This document shows positions 16,385-25,758 of a stretch of DNA of 64,000 nt, piece by piece. The first letter of the stretch is position 1. Every line of letters starts with the position of its first letter. The translations under genes and the position numbers were made by a program. The notes below the pieces were generated by a model that was not told the origin of the DNA, did no database searches, and saw only the letters and a list, made by a program, of their open reading frames with translations. The stretch covers positions 62,001 through 126,000 of the forward strand of contig JAJZIH010000001.1 of the NCBI GenBank assembly GCA_021810635.1. Direction: 5' to 3'. This DNA comes from Pseudomonadota bacterium (lineage in GTDB: Bacteria; Pseudomonadota; Gammaproteobacteria; JAKAQQ01).

Positions 16385-19300
16385 GTGATCCAGCCATCCC
16401 AGTCCAGATTCAGTCCAATCGCCGGAGCGGGCCTCATGCTTCTCGCTTCGACCCTCGCCTTTCCCCAGGCAGCCCTGGCGCACGCGCCCGTCGCTTCGCC
16501 GCTCCGCCATCTCAAACTCCGCAATCTCGGCCCGGCCATCGCCGGCGGCCGGGTCACGTCCGTAGTCGGGATCCCGGGGCAACCCGAGATCTACTACGTC
16601 GGCAGTGCAGCGGGTGGCGTTTGGAAGACCACGAATAACGGGGCCAGCTGGAAAAACGTCTTCAGCCACGGGGATACTGCCTCAATCGGCGCGGTGACCC
16701 TGGCCCCAAGCAACCCCAATCTTGTCTGGGTCGGCACCGGCGAGGCCAACCCCCGCAACGACATGATCAATGGCGGCGGGGTTTACTACTCGCCCGATGC
16801 CGGCAAGAACTGGCGCTTCATGGGACTGCGCCAGGCCGGTCAGATCAGCCAGATCGTGGTCGATCCCGTGAACCCGAAGATCGTTTTCGTCTGTGCGCTC
16901 GGCAACGTCTGGAAACCCACCCCAATGCGCGGGGTGTACCGCTCGTCCAATGGCGGGAAGACATGGCAGCGAGTGCTTTTCGTCAACAACCAGACGGGCT
17001 GCTCGACCTTGGCCATGCAACCGGGCAACCCGGAGGTCCTGATTGCCGGTCTCTGGCAACTCCGGCGGTACCCCTGGAAACTGGTCAGCGGCGGCCCCTC
17101 AAGCGGCCTTTACCGCTCCCTGGATGGCGGCCTCCACTGGCAGAAACTCACCCATGGCCTGCCCAAAGGACTCACGGGACGCAGCGACGTGGCTTTCGCG
17201 CCCAGCCGGCCGGACAAGGTCTATGCGGTCATCCAGGCCAAACACGGCGTGCTCTGGAGCTCGAATGACATGGGCCTTCACTGGCACCTCGTCTCGAACA
17301 ACCAGAACGCCGATGTCCGTCCCTTCTACTTCACCCAGGTTGCCGTCTCGCCGAAGAACCCGGACCAGATCTTCCTCCTGTCCATGAAACTCATGGAGTC
17401 GAAGAATGGCGGCCGGACGCTGTTTTATGCCGACAAGATGGTGCATGTCGACCATCACGCCATCTGGATCGATCCCAAAAACGGTAACCGGATCATCCAG
17501 GGCAACGACGGCGGCGTCTACCTCTCCCATAACGACGGCAAGAACTGGCGGTACCTCGACAACCTGCCGATCGAGGAGTTCTACCAGGTCGCCGTGAACG
17601 ACCACGTCACCCCCTTTCTGGTCTGCGGCGGCATCCAGGACAACAACGCCTGGTGCGGGCCTTCAAGCGACTATTCCCGTGCCGGCGTCAACGGGCTCGA
17701 CTGGTTCATGCCGGTCGGCGGGGATGGCGAGTATGTCGTTCCGGCGCCTACCGATCCCAACATCGTCTACGCCAGCTCGGAAAACGGTTACACCGTCCGC
17801 TACAACGTCAGGACGACCTTTGCACCCTTCATCGAGCCCTACTACCATTCCCAGGCCGGGCACAAGGTCTCCGCGCTCAAATACCGTTTCAACTGGACGG
17901 CACCGATCGCGGTCTCCTACCGGGATCCCAACGAGGTCTATACGGGAGCCAACGTGCTCTTCCGCAGCCGGGACGGCGGACTCCACTGGAAGGTGATCAG
18001 CCCGGACCTCACCCGCAACGACAAGGCCAAGGAAGGACTCACCGGCGGACCCGTCAACTATGACATTTCCGGGGCTGAAAACTACGACACGATCGAGTCG
18101 ATCAGCATCGCCCGCACCAACCCTCAGGTCCTCTGGGTCGGCACCGACGACGGCCTCGTCTGGGTCACCCGCAACGGCGGCCGGAACTGGCAGAAGGTGA
18201 CCCCTCCGGATGCCCCCGCCTGGGCCCGCGTCTATCAGATCGGTGTCTCCCCCTTCAACGCCGGCTCCGCCTACCTCAGTTTTGACGCCCACGAGCTCGG
18301 CAACAACCGGCCCTACGTCTACCACACCGACAACTACGGACACAGCTGGCACCCCATCGACCGTGGCCTGCCGGACGACAGCTCTGTCCTCGTCGTCCGC
18401 GAAGATCCGAATGACCGGGGGTTCCTTGTCGCCGGCACCATGACCGGAGTCTACTATTCCCACGACCGGGGAGGCCGCTGGCACCGCCTCACCGCCAACT
18501 TGCCCACCATGCCAGTCTGGGACCTCAAGTTCGTCCACCACCCCGACAGCTTGGTGCTCGCCAGTCACGGCCGCGGACTCTGGGTCCTGGACAACCTGAA
18601 ACCCCTCGAGGGCCTGACCCGCGCCATCGCCCAAAAACCCTTCGCTCTCTTCCCCATGCAGAAGGGGACCCTGTTCTATACCACGGACATCGGCGATCCA
18701 GCCCCTCCGTTCTACTCGGCACCCAATGCCCCGGTCGGCGTCACGATTGCCTACTATCTCCAAAAGACCTACCACCGGACGAAGGCCGAGAAAAAGGCAC
18801 ATGCAACACCGGTCAAGATCCGGATCGAAACCCGTTCCGGCAGTCTGGTCGATACGCTCTATGGTTCTGCCCATTCGGGTGTTGAATCGAAAGTCTGGCC
18901 CCTCGTCTACCAGGGCCCGCAGAAGATGGATTTCGGTCACTACTGGATGTCGCACGGCCCCCATGGGTTCACGGGTCCGAGCGTGGCTCCTGGAACCTAC
19001 CGCGTTGTGGTCTCGGTCGGGCACCATCAGGCGACCGGGCTGGCGCAGGTTGTCGCGGATCCGCGCTTCCATATCTCGCAGGCGCAGTACGTTGCCCAGC
19101 GCAACGCAGGACTCGAACTGAGCGCCATGATCACCGCCATGGACACCCTGCTGGACCGGATTCATGGCATGCAAAACGCCCTCCGGACCTTCCGACTCAG
19201 TCTCGCGAGAGAGCCTGCGCTTCAGGGCCGCTATGGAGCGGTACTCAGGGCGGGCCATCGACTCGACCAGAAGCTCGTAACCCTCCTGACCTCGGTCTAC

Positions 19301-19591
19301 AATCCCGAACGTCAGCACAATGTTTCGGAAGCGAGTCTCCGCAACCTGGTTCGTCTGCACCAGAAAATCATCAATACCTACACGCTCGTGATCGGCAACT
19401 ACGCCCAGCCGATCAACCACCGCATCCAGCGGATGATGGCCCACCGCCGCTCCGAGCTCGAGGCTGCCCTGGCCCGCTTCAACGGCCTGCTCAAGACCTC
19501 GGTCTCCCGGTATAACCACCTGGCCTACGCAACGGACGCCCCCACCCTGTTTCCAGGGTCTCCGATCCGGATCCAGCCCACCCCCCCGTGA
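16385..19591 (+). CDS. Giant secreted BNR/sortilin-type beta-propeller protein (copy 2)
   Basis: A 1068-residue paralogue of the preceding gene, 140 bp downstream and probably in the same transcript. It starts with GTG at 16385 behind an AAGGGGGT ribosome-binding site and has a signal peptide ending near PQAALA. The BNR repeats follow in the same order (TTNNGASWKN, SPDAGKNWRF, SSNGGKTWQR, SLDGGLHWQK, SRDGGLHWKV, TRNGGRNWQK, SHDRGGRWHR). The C-terminal 300 residues match copy 1 in plan but not closely in sequence, with a lysine-rich insertion (KTYHRTKAEKKAH). Extracellular or periplasmic; function unknown. A strong intrinsic terminator follows. Confidence 0.85.
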   Translation: MIQPSQSRFSPIAGAGLMLLASTLAFPQAALAHAPVASPLRHLKLRNLGPAIAGGRVTSVVGIPGQPEIYYVGSAAGGVWKTTNNGASWKNVFSHGDTASIGAVTLAPSNPNLVWVGTGEANPRNDMINGGGVYYSPDAGKNWRFMGLRQAGQISQIVVDPVNPKIVFVCALGNVWKPTPMRGVYRSSNGGKTWQRVLFVNNQTGCSTLAMQPGNPEVLIAGLWQLRRYPWKLVSGGPSSGLYRSLDGGLHWQKLTHGLPKGLTGRSDVAFAPSRPDKVYAVIQAKHGVLWSSNDMGLHWHLVSNNQNADVRPFYFTQVAVSPKNPDQIFLLSMKLMESKNGGRTLFYADKMVHVDHHAIWIDPKNGNRIIQGNDGGVYLSHNDGKNWRYLDNLPIEEFYQVAVNDHVTPFLVCGGIQDNNAWCGPSSDYSRAGVNGLDWFMPVGGDGEYVVPAPTDPNIVYASSENGYTVRYNVRTTFAPFIEPYYHSQAGHKVSALKYRFNWTAPIAVSYRDPNEVYTGANVLFRSRDGGLHWKVISPDLTRNDKAKEGLTGGPVNYDISGAENYDTIESISIARTNPQVLWVGTDDGLVWVTRNGGRNWQKVTPPDAPAWARVYQIGVSPFNAGSAYLSFDAHELGNNRPYVYHTDNYGHSWHPIDRGLPDDSSVLVVREDPNDRGFLVAGTMTGVYYSHDRGGRWHRLTANLPTMPVWDLKFVHHPDSLVLASHGRGLWVLDNLKPLEGLTRAIAQKPFALFPMQKGTLFYTTDIGDPAPPFYSAPNAPVGVTIAYYLQKTYHRTKAEKKAHATPVKIRIETRSGSLVDTLYGSAHSGVESKVWPLVYQGPQKMDFGHYWMSHGPHGFTGPSVAPGTYRVVVSVGHHQATGLAQVVADPRFHISQAQYVAQRNAGLELSAMITAMDTLLDRIHGMQNALRTFRLSLAREPALQGRYGAVLRAGHRLDQKLVTLLTSVYNPERQHNVSEASLRNLVRLHQKIINTYTLVIGNYAQPINHRIQRMMAHRRSELEAALARFNGLLKTSVSRYNHLAYATDAPTLFPGSPIRIQPTPP
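17882..18654 (+). repeat. 773-bp near-identical block shared by the two propeller genes (copy B)
   Basis: Partner of 14565-15337; encodes residues about 500-757 of copy 2. The boundaries are sharp: identity falls off immediately upstream of the shared YRFNWTAPIAVSYRD segment and immediately after QKPFALFP. Confidence 0.85.
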
Positions 19592-19620
19592 TGCGCTAGA
19601 ATCCCGCCCTCGGTTCTATT

Positions 19621-19649
19621 GCGGCCTCTTCGGAGGCCGCTTTTTTTTT
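19621..19649 (+). terminator. Rho-independent terminator after the propeller genes
   Basis: GCGGCCTC-TTCG-GAGGCCGC followed by nine T. An eight-pair GC stem with a UUCG tetraloop and an unbroken U-tract, 30 bp after the stop of copy 2: a textbook intrinsic terminator on the plus strand. Confidence 0.93.
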
Positions 19650-19951
19650 AGCCCGCACTCTGACCCGGATGGGGTCGACATGGCCGCCAGGGCGGGTGCC
19701 GACTGAGTTCCGTGAGTTGCCAAAAATGGCATGCGCAAGCGGTGGACTGACCGGTGTCTGTCGGACCTCTGCAGGGATTCCCTGCAATCCGGGAGGCAAC
19801 CGGCGGGTGCGACGGCCCCGGAACTCTGCTCAAAAACTCCCTCATCCGCAACCCGTCACAGGCCGGGCCGAAACCTGGGTTTGGCCAGCACCTACATAGC
19901 GGGCAGGTCCGGCCCCCCCCCACGCAGGGGGGCCGGATCCTTACCACGGGA
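19650..19951. other. Intergenic region downstream of the propeller genes and rne
   Basis: About 300 bp between two gene 3' ends. It contains a small hairpin at 19771-19785 (GCAGGG, loop ATT, CCCTGC) and the larger one listed next. No ORF with family similarity. Confidence 0.5.
19908..19937 (-). terminator. Strong GC hairpin just after rne
   Basis: An 11-pair stem (TCCGGCCCCCC / GGGGGGCCGGA) with an 8-nt loop, 15 nt beyond the rne stop codon on the minus strand. No T-run follows, so it may protect the mRNA 3' end or pause polymerase rather than terminate alone. Confidence 0.45.
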
Positions 19952-22366
19952 TCAGGAAGTCTCTTCGGGAGCCTTGACGGGAGCCTTGACGGCCGGCTCG
20001 ACCGCTCGGACCGGTGCTTCAACCGGGTGAGCGGGAAGCGGCACGCGGTTCGCTTCAAACAGCTCGCGGAGCGGCGGAGCCTCGCGGAGCGGGGAATCCG
20101 CCGGACGGGGCCCGGTCGGAGGCGTCCGGGTCTCGACCTGCACCAGCTCCGAAGACTCCAGGCGTCTCGGAGGCAAACTGGGCCCAGGAGTCGGGGCGGT
20201 CCTCGGTGCGGGAGCATCCTCTCTCCGGGCAGGCCGCGTTTCCAGCGGACGGGGTCCGGGATACGCCTCCGGGACCATCTCACCGGCACCCCGGCCGTGC
20301 ACCCCTTCCGCCACCGGACGGGAATCCGCCACTGGCGGAGAGACCGCGTTGCGATTCTCCCCTCCAAAACGTGAGTCGCGCCTCCGGTAGCGCCCACCGC
20401 GGTGCCCCCGCCGGCTATGATGAGCCCCATCAGGCTTTCCGCCCGGTTCAACCACGGCCCCCTCCCCGACCACCGGCTGGACAGGCGCCGCAGCCGTCCC
20501 CACCGGTCGCCTTTCGGGCCGATTCGAGCCGCGTACATCGGGCCGGTTGGGCGGACGGGAGGGGCGCCCCGTCGACGGCATCCGGCGCGGACGGCTGCCG
20601 GGACCCCGGCCCGCTGCGGTCTGCGGCTGCACCGGGATACGGCGGGATGGTGCAGGACCCGGTTCTGCGGTCGGGCCCGGCGCAAAGAGCTTCATCCACA
20701 GACGTCGCAAAATCCCCACCGGGGCCGCCGGTTGTGGCCCTGACCGGCCCGGACTGGGAGTCATGGCCACCCGCTTGAGAGGCCTGACCGCCGGTTCGAT
20801 GACCTTGACCGGAACCGTCTGGGTGACCTGCTGGACCAGATTCTCTTCCTCGTCGTGAACCAGGCCGGCATCCAGCGATTCGGCTTCGGACAGGCTGTTC
20901 ACCCCATGGGATTCTCCCATGCGCCGCCGTTCAATCCGGAAATCAGGCGTTTCGAGGCGGCTAGTCGGAATCAGCACCACCGTACTCTTCGACCGCTGCT
21001 CAATGGCGGTCAGAGCCGGACGCTTTTCATTGAGGAGATAGGTCGCCACGCTAATCGGAACCTGAGCCAGGACCCGCTGGGTCCCGTCTTTCATCGCCTC
21101 TTCCTCGACGAGACGCAGGATCAGCAGTGAAAGCGACTCGACGTTCCGGATCGTTCCGCTCCCCTTGCACCGGGGACAGGCAATCTGGGTCGTTTCCTCA
21201 AGGGAGGCCCGCAGTCGCTGGCGCGACATCTCGAGGAGTCCGAACCGGGAAATCTTGCCGATCTGAACCCGGGCCCGATCAATCTCGAGCGCGTCCCGCA
21301 GCCGGTTTTCCACATCGCGTCGGTGCCGTTCCTGTTCCATGTCGATGAAATCGATTACGATGAGGCCGCCCAGGTCACGGATCCGCAACTGGCGGGCGAT
21401 TTCATCCGCGGCCTCGAGATCGGTGGTGAGGGCCGTCTCTTCGATGTCGCCGCCGCGCGTCGAGCGCGCGGAGTTGACGTCGATCGAGATCAGGGCCTCG
21501 GTCCGATCGAAGACCAGCCGACCGCCTGAAGGCAACTGGACCTCGCGCTCAAAGGCCTGGGCGATCTGGCTTTCAATCTGGAAACGGGTAAAGAGCGGGG
21601 TTGCATCCTGGTAGAGGTGCAAACGCTCCAGATACTGCGGCATCACCTGCTCGGCAAAAGCCCGGGCACCCTCATACATGCGGGGATCATCGATCAGGAT
21701 CTCGCCGATGTCGGTCTTGAGATGATCCCTGAGCCCGCGGACGACGATGTTGTCCTCCTGATAGATCAAAAACGGTGCCTTCCGCACTTCTGCCGCCTTC
21801 TGGATTGCCCCCCAGAGCTGAACCAGGTAATCGAGATCCCACTGGACCTCTTCCGCGCTCCTCCCGAGGGCCGCAGTCCTGAGGATGACACCCATCTGCT
21901 CCGGAATCCGAATCTCCGACAGGATCTGCCGGGCCTCCTGGCGCTCTTCCCCGTCAATCTTGCGGGAGACACCCGCCGCCTTCGGGTTATCAGGCATGAG
22001 AACCATGAAGCGGCCTGCCAGGCTGAGGTAGGTCGTGAGCGCAGCACCCTTGTTGCCGCGTTCCTCCTTTTCGACCTGGACGATGAGTTCAAGTCCATCC
22101 GGCAACCGTTCACGGAGGGTTTCACCGGTCTGGAAGTAGTGGGGATGGATCTCCTTGGTGGGCAAAAACCCGTTCCGATCACCGCCGTAATCGACAAAGA
22201 CGGCATCGAGACTGGGCTCGACACGGTTGATCTTGGCCTTGTAGATATTGGCCTTCTTCTGTTCACGGGAAGGAATTTCAATGTCGAGATCGACGAGCCT
22301 CTGGCCGTCGACGATCGCCACCCGGAGCTCTTCCGGCTGGGTGGCATTGATTAACATGCGTTTCAT
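19952..22366 (-). CDS. rne: Ribonuclease E
   Basis: RNase E (804 residues), the endonuclease that starts mRNA decay and processes rRNA and t[27 protein letters not shown] is the canonical start; the S1 domain follows ([24 protein letters not shown]). The catalytic core has [19 protein letters not shown] with one metal-binding Asp and LIVIDFIDM with the other, and CPRCKGSG is the zinc-link for tetramerisation. The tail from about residue 500 is Pro/Arg-rich and disordered, including an [16 protein letters not shown] patch likely to bind RNA, and is shorter than in E. coli (1061 residues). I chose ATG 22366; the frame upstream lies in the leader. Confidence 0.96.
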   Translation of the reverse strand: MKRMLINATQPEELRVAIVDGQRLVDLDIEIPSREQKKANIYKAKINRVEPSLDAVFVDYGGDRNGFLPTKEIHPHYFQTGETLRERLPDGLELIVQVEKEERGNKGAALTTYLSLAGRFMVLMPDNPKAAGVSRKIDGEERQEARQILSEIRIPEQMGVILRTAALGRSAEEVQWDLDYLVQLWGAIQKAAEVRKAPFLIYQEDNIVVRGLRDHLKTDIGEILIDDPRMYEGARAFAEQVMPQYLERLHLYQDATPLFTRFQIESQIAQAFEREVQLPSGGRLVFDRTEALISIDVNSARSTRGGDIEETALTTDLEAADEIARQLRIRDLGGLIVIDFIDMEQERHRRDVENRLRDALEIDRARVQIGKISRFGLLEMSRQRLRASLEETTQIACPRCKGSGTIRNVESLSLLILRLVEEEAMKDGTQRVLAQVPISVATYLLNEKRPALTAIEQRSKSTVVLIPTSRLETPDFRIERRRMGESHGVNSLSEAESLDAGLVHDEEENLVQQVTQTVPVKVIEPAVRPLKRVAMTPSPGRSGPQPAAPVGILRRLWMKLFAPGPTAEPGPAPSRRIPVQPQTAAGRGPGSRPRRMPSTGRPSRPPNRPDVRGSNRPERRPVGTAAAPVQPVVGEGAVVEPGGKPDGAHHSRRGHRGGRYRRRDSRFGGENRNAVSPPVADSRPVAEGVHGRGAGEMVPEAYPGPRPLETRPARREDAPAPRTAPTPGPSLPPRRLESSELVQVETRTPPTGPRPADSPLREAPPLRELFEANRVPLPAHPVEAPVRAVEPAVKAPVKAPEETS

Positions 22367-22660
22367 GGATGGATACTCACAATGCTGCTCCGAAGCGCCG
22401 CACTGGAGATCATGCCGTTCTGACAGGCAAAGTCCGGCACGCATTGCCGGAAGAAGGTGCCACAGGGGTGGCCGGTCAAAATCTGCCTTGTCAGCGCTAC
22501 ATCACCATGCGGAACATGGGAGCGCCATGGGTTAGTGGTTCCGAAACCCTTCCTCGAGGGAACCGGAGCCGGAAAACGGACGCCACCCTCTCGGGTTGCG
22601 TATCACAGCGTACCTACGGGCACCAAGCCCCCGCCCCTGCAGGAGAGTGCCTTTGGCTAC
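22367..22660 (-). promoter_or_regulatory. Long rne 5' leader, probable feedback-control region
   Basis: From the predicted transcription start near 22660 to the rne ATG is roughly 295 nt with no coding sequence. It contains a seven-pair hairpin at 22433-22451 (TCCGGCA/TGCCGGA arms). E. coli rne has a comparably long leader through which RNase E controls its own mRNA; the same role here is an inference from position and length. Confidence 0.45.
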
Positions 22661-22666
22661 CTGTGC

Positions 22667-22695
22667 ATTATCGTCAAATTGCCATAAAAATTCAA
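22667..22695 (-). promoter_or_regulatory. sigma70 promoter of rne
   Basis: On the minus strand, -35 TTGAAT (22690-22695) and -10 GATAAT (22667-22672) with exactly 17 bp between. Sits in the only AT-rich patch between the divergent rne and rluC genes. Confidence 0.65.
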
Positions 22696-22710
22696 TATCA
22701 TTTTTAACAT

Positions 22711-22716
22711 TATAAT
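22711..22716 (+). promoter_or_regulatory. Perfect -10 box immediately before rluC
   Basis: TATAAT at 22711-22716, six nucleotides before the rluC ATG. Transcription would begin at or next to the A of the start codon, giving a leaderless or nearly leaderless mRNA. No Shine-Dalgarno sequence is visible before the ATG. The -35 is poor. Confidence 0.45.
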
Positions 22717-22722
22717 AATCCG

Positions 22723-23694
22723 ATGAATTCTGACTCCCCGGCTGGTCCGGAATCCCATTCTGCCAAGCGCCTCCGGGTCGCGGACGGTCAGGCCGGGCAG
22801 CGCCTCGACAACTGGCTGTTCCGCGAACTCAAGTCGATGCCCAAAAGCCACATCTACCGGCTCATCCGCACCGGGCAGGTCCGGGTCGGCGGGGGACGGT
22901 GTCGTCCGGGATACCGTGTCAAGAGCGGGGACGAGGTCCGGATCCCTCCCCAGGCTGCTCCCGGGCTGCGCAGGACGCGGAAAAACGGCCCTCATCCGCT
23001 GCCCGACTTTTTTCTCCAGCCACTCTATGAGGATGAGGATCTCCTCATCCTGAACAAACCGGCTGGTCTCGCCGTCCATGGCGGTAGCGGGATCGACAGC
23101 GGACTGATCGAGAGGCTTCGTCACGGCCGCCGGGAAAGAGAGTTCCTCGAACTGGCCCACCGTCTCGACCGGGGAACGAGCGGTTGCCTCATCCTGGCCC
23201 GGAACCGGTCCACCCTCCTCGCCCTCCACCAAGCCCTGCGCAACCAGAAAATCACAAAAGGCTATCTCGGCCTGCTTGCTGGCACTCCCGCCTGGAAAAC
23301 CCAAACCGTGGACCAGGCGATCACGAGACACGTATTGCCCGACGGGACGACACCGGGGAAAGACGCCCGCAGCCACTTCCGGATCGTGCGTCTCTGGACG
23401 GCGTGTGCCTTGGCCGAAATTTCCATCGAAACCGGCCGCACCCACCAGATCCGCATCCACGCCGCATCGCTCGGTCATCCGATTGCGGGAGATCCCCGCT
23501 ACGGGGATCGCACCTTCAACCGCCGTCTGAAAACCGACTGCGGATTGAATGGCCCGTTCCTCCATGCCCGTTCGGTGCGTCTTGTCCATCCGCGAACGCA
23601 TGAACCCCTGTTCATCCAGGCGCCGTTACCCGCGGGACATGAGGCGGTGCTGGCCCGGCTCGACGGTCGGGACGAGGCTCAGGGTACGGGGTAG
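22723..23694 (+). CDS. rluC: 23S rRNA pseudouridine synthase RluC/RluD family
   Basis: A 323-residue RluA-family pseudouridine synthase. An N-terminal S4 RNA-binding domain ([31 protein letters not shown]) precedes the catalytic domain with [17 protein letters not shown] and the active-site Asp in [15 protein letters not shown], and it ends with [24 protein letters not shown]. Divergent location next to rne is the classic position of rluC, which modifies U955, U2504 and U2580 in E. coli. The last 16 nt overlap the convergent maf gene. Confidence 0.95.
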   Translation: MNSDSPAGPESHSAKRLRVADGQAGQRLDNWLFRELKSMPKSHIYRLIRTGQVRVGGGRCRPGYRVKSGDEVRIPPQAAPGLRRTRKNGPHPLPDFFLQPLYEDEDLLILNKPAGLAVHGGSGIDSGLIERLRHGRREREFLELAHRLDRGTSGCLILARNRSTLLALHQALRNQKITKGYLGLLAGTPAWKTQTVDQAITRHVLPDGTTPGKDARSHFRIVRLWTACALAEISIETGRTHQIRIHAASLGHPIAGDPRYGDRTFNRRLKTDCGLNGPFLHARSVRLVHPRTHEPLFIQAPLPAGHEAVLARLDGRDEAQGTG

Positions 23695-24296
23695 CCGGCC
23701 TCCCTGAGGAACTGCGCGAGGCGGATGAGCGGAAGACCAATCAGGGCGGAGGGGTCCCGGGTGGAAAGGCACCGCCACAGCGAGGGTCCGCGCGATTCCG
23801 CCCGGAAACTGGCAGCGCAGCTCCAGGGTGCATCGGCGGCCAGATAGCGGGCAATCTCTGCCGCCGAGAGTTCACGCATCCAGACCCGCGTATGGTCGAC
23901 GGCGGCATATTCCGTCCCGGTGCGGGTATCGAGTACCACCAACCCGGTCCAGAAATGGATGACCCGTCCGGATGCCCACTGGAGATCGGCCATCGCCCCT
24001 TCGGCCGCGAGAGGCTTGTGCAACAGACGGCCAGCGCACTCCGCAACCTGGTCAGAACCGATGATGAGATGCGCCGGATAGGCGGTCTTTGCCGAGACCG
24101 CCTTGAACCGAGACAGGCGGAGCGCCCGCCCCCGGGCGCATTCTCCTTCGAGTACGGGCTCGCCTCCAGTCGGTTCACAGACCTGGAAACCATCGATCAG
24201 GCGGCCCAAGAGCGCACGGCGATTGACGGAACTCGAAGCGAGGACCACCTCCGGTTTGGCCGGCTGCAGACCGGAATCGGACGGTTGTCGTTTCAT
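23679..24296 (-). CDS. yceF: Maf/YceF family nucleotide pyrophosphatase
   Basis: A 205-residue Maf-like protein. [17 protein letters not shown] is the N-terminal phosphate-binding motif, followed by [25 protein letters not shown] and [19 protein letters not shown]. coli YceF hydrolyses 7-methyl-GTP and this copy has the YceF neighbourhood (rne-rluC on one side, rpmF on the other). The family's catalytic Asp is present in GSDQ. It converges with rluC with a 16-nt overlap. The remainder of the C-terminal third is less typical. Confidence 0.9.
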   Translation of the reverse strand: MKRQPSDSGLQPAKPEVVLASSSVNRRALLGRLIDGFQVCEPTGGEPVLEGECARGRALRLSRFKAVSAKTAYPAHLIIGSDQVAECAGRLLHKPLAAEGAMADLQWASGRVIHFWTGLVVLDTRTGTEYAAVDHTRVWMRELSAAEIARYLAADAPWSCAASFRAESRGPSLWRCLSTRDPSALIGLPLIRLAQFLREAGYPVP

Positions 24297-24476
24297 CGGG
24301 CCCTCCCCCGGCCCATCCTAGACGTTCACCCACGCCTCCGCAAATCCTCCGACCGGGCCGGCCGGTCTTCGATGAAACCGGGGGCAACCCCCACCGGAGG
24401 CGCCGAAACGATTAGAATAGCCGGGTCCCCCGCACCGGATTTGTCGCGCCGGGGGCCACCCGCGAGGAGCTTTTCC

Positions 24477-24677
24477 ATGGCTGTTCAAAAAGACCGCAAA
24501 ACCCGTTCCCGGCGAGACATGCGCCGATCCCATGATGCCCTGACGGCCACGACCCTTGCGACGGATTCCACAACCGGTGACCGTCACCGCCGCCATCACG
24601 TCAGCGCCGGGGGGTTCTACCGGGGGCGACGCCTGTTCACCCCCAAACCCCCCAAAACGTCCGAACCGGAAAGTTGA
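24477..24677 (+). CDS. rpmF: 50S ribosomal protein L32
   Basis: L32 (66 residues): [22 protein letters not shown] is the family start and [14 protein letters not shown] the conserved end; the tail ([12 protein letters not shown]) is a short extension. GAGGAG at 24464-24469 sets the ATG at 24477. The neighbour on the left is maf rather than DUF177/YceD, which normally precedes rpmF. Its TGA overlaps an in-frame TTG that is one of two possible starts for plsX. Confidence 0.95.
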   Translation: MAVQKDRKTRSRRDMRRSHDALTATTLATDSTTGDRHRRHHVSAGGFYRGRRLFTPKPPKTSEPES

Positions 24678-24718
24678 GCGGCAGCCTGCCGACCGGCGAT
24701 TCGGGGTCTGATTTTCCC

Positions 24719-25753
24719 GTGCCCCACCCCTTGGTTCTGGCACTGGACGCCATGGGCGGGGACGGGGGGCCCTCCGTCGTGGTCGATGCCGCGCTCGCCG
24801 AGCTCGCGGACGAACCAAACCTGGAACTCATCCTGGTCGGTGCGGAAGACCTCTTGCGGCAGCTGGTGAACGAACGGACCGGCGGCCGGTCCCCTGCCCG
24901 TTTGCGTTTCCAGCCCGCACCCGAAGTCATTGCCATGGATGACAATCCGATCACGGCACTCCGCAACAAAAAGCATTCCTCGATGCGGGTTGCCATCAAT
25001 CTGGTCCACACCGGGATCGCGCAGGCTTGCGTCAGCTCCGGCAACACCGGCGCCCTCATGGTGGCCGCCAAGACGGTGCTCAAGATGCTCCCGGCCATGG
25101 ACCGGCCAGCGATCTGTGCGCCGATCCCTACGCGCATCGGACATACCCTCATGCTCGATTTGGGAGCGAACGCCATCTGCACGCCGAACCAGCTGCTCGA
25201 GTTTGCGGTCATGGGATCGGCCATGGCCCAGGCGGTCTACGGCGTGACGCAGCCCACCGTCGGGCTCCTCAACATCGGCACCGAGGAAATCAAGGGACAC
25301 GGGGCCATCAAGCAGGCCCACGAACTCCTCAACCAGAGCGGTCTCAACTACCGGGGCTACCTCGAAGGTACCGACATCAACCAGGGTCGGGTGGACGTCA
25401 TCGTCTCCGATGGTTTCGCCGGCAATGTCGCGCTCAAAACCATGGAGGGGACAGCATCCCTGATCAACGATTTTATCCGTGAGGAGTTTTCCCGGACCGT
25501 GGTCTCCCGAATCGTGGGACTGGGCGCGCTGCCCATCATCCGTTCCCTCAGGAAACGGCTTGATCCACGCCTTTACAACGGAGCTAGTTTCCTCGGCGTC
25601 AACGGAATCGTGGTCAAAAGCCACGGCAATGCCGATGCCGTGGCCTTCCGCCACGCGATTTGCCGGGCCGTCTCCGAGATCCGGAACGAACTCCTCGCGA
25701 AAATCCTGCGGCTCCAGCAGACCGTCCTGCCCTCCCAGACCCCAGCCGACTAG
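24719..25753 (+). CDS. plsX: Phosphate acyltransferase PlsX
   Basis: PlsX makes acyl-phosphate from acyl-ACP, starting membrane phospholipid synthesis. LVLALDAMGGDGGPSVVVDA is the diagnostic N-terminus; CVSSGNTGALMVAAK, LLNIGTEEIKG and SDGFAGNVALKT follow. With the GTG at 24719 the protein is 344 residues, the normal family length. An upstream in-frame TTG at 24674, overlapping the rpmF stop, would add 15 residues with no family counterpart; both have weak ribosome-binding sites. Part of the conserved rpmF-plsX-fabH order. Confidence 0.94.
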   Translation: MPHPLVLALDAMGGDGGPSVVVDAALAELADEPNLELILVGAEDLLRQLVNERTGGRSPARLRFQPAPEVIAMDDNPITALRNKKHSSMRVAINLVHTGIAQACVSSGNTGALMVAAKTVLKMLPAMDRPAICAPIPTRIGHTLMLDLGANAICTPNQLLEFAVMGSAMAQAVYGVTQPTVGLLNIGTEEIKGHGAIKQAHELLNQSGLNYRGYLEGTDINQGRVDVIVSDGFAGNVALKTMEGTASLINDFIREEFSRTVVSRIVGLGALPIIRSLRKRLDPRLYNGASFLGVNGIVVKSHGNADAVAFRHAICRAVSEIRNELLAKILRLQQTVLPSQTPAD

Positions 25754-25758
25754 TCCGC

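Noticed and set aside
17663-19519. 618-codon minus-strand frame inside propeller copy 2, and the similar frame 14343-15908
   Set aside because: Antisense shadows; Val/Gly-rich translation repeats only because the two genes share a conversion block.
19771-19785. Hairpin GCAGGG-ATT-CCCTGC as a terminator
   Set aside because: Short stem, no T-run, and the canonical terminator at 19621-19649 already ends the upstream unit.
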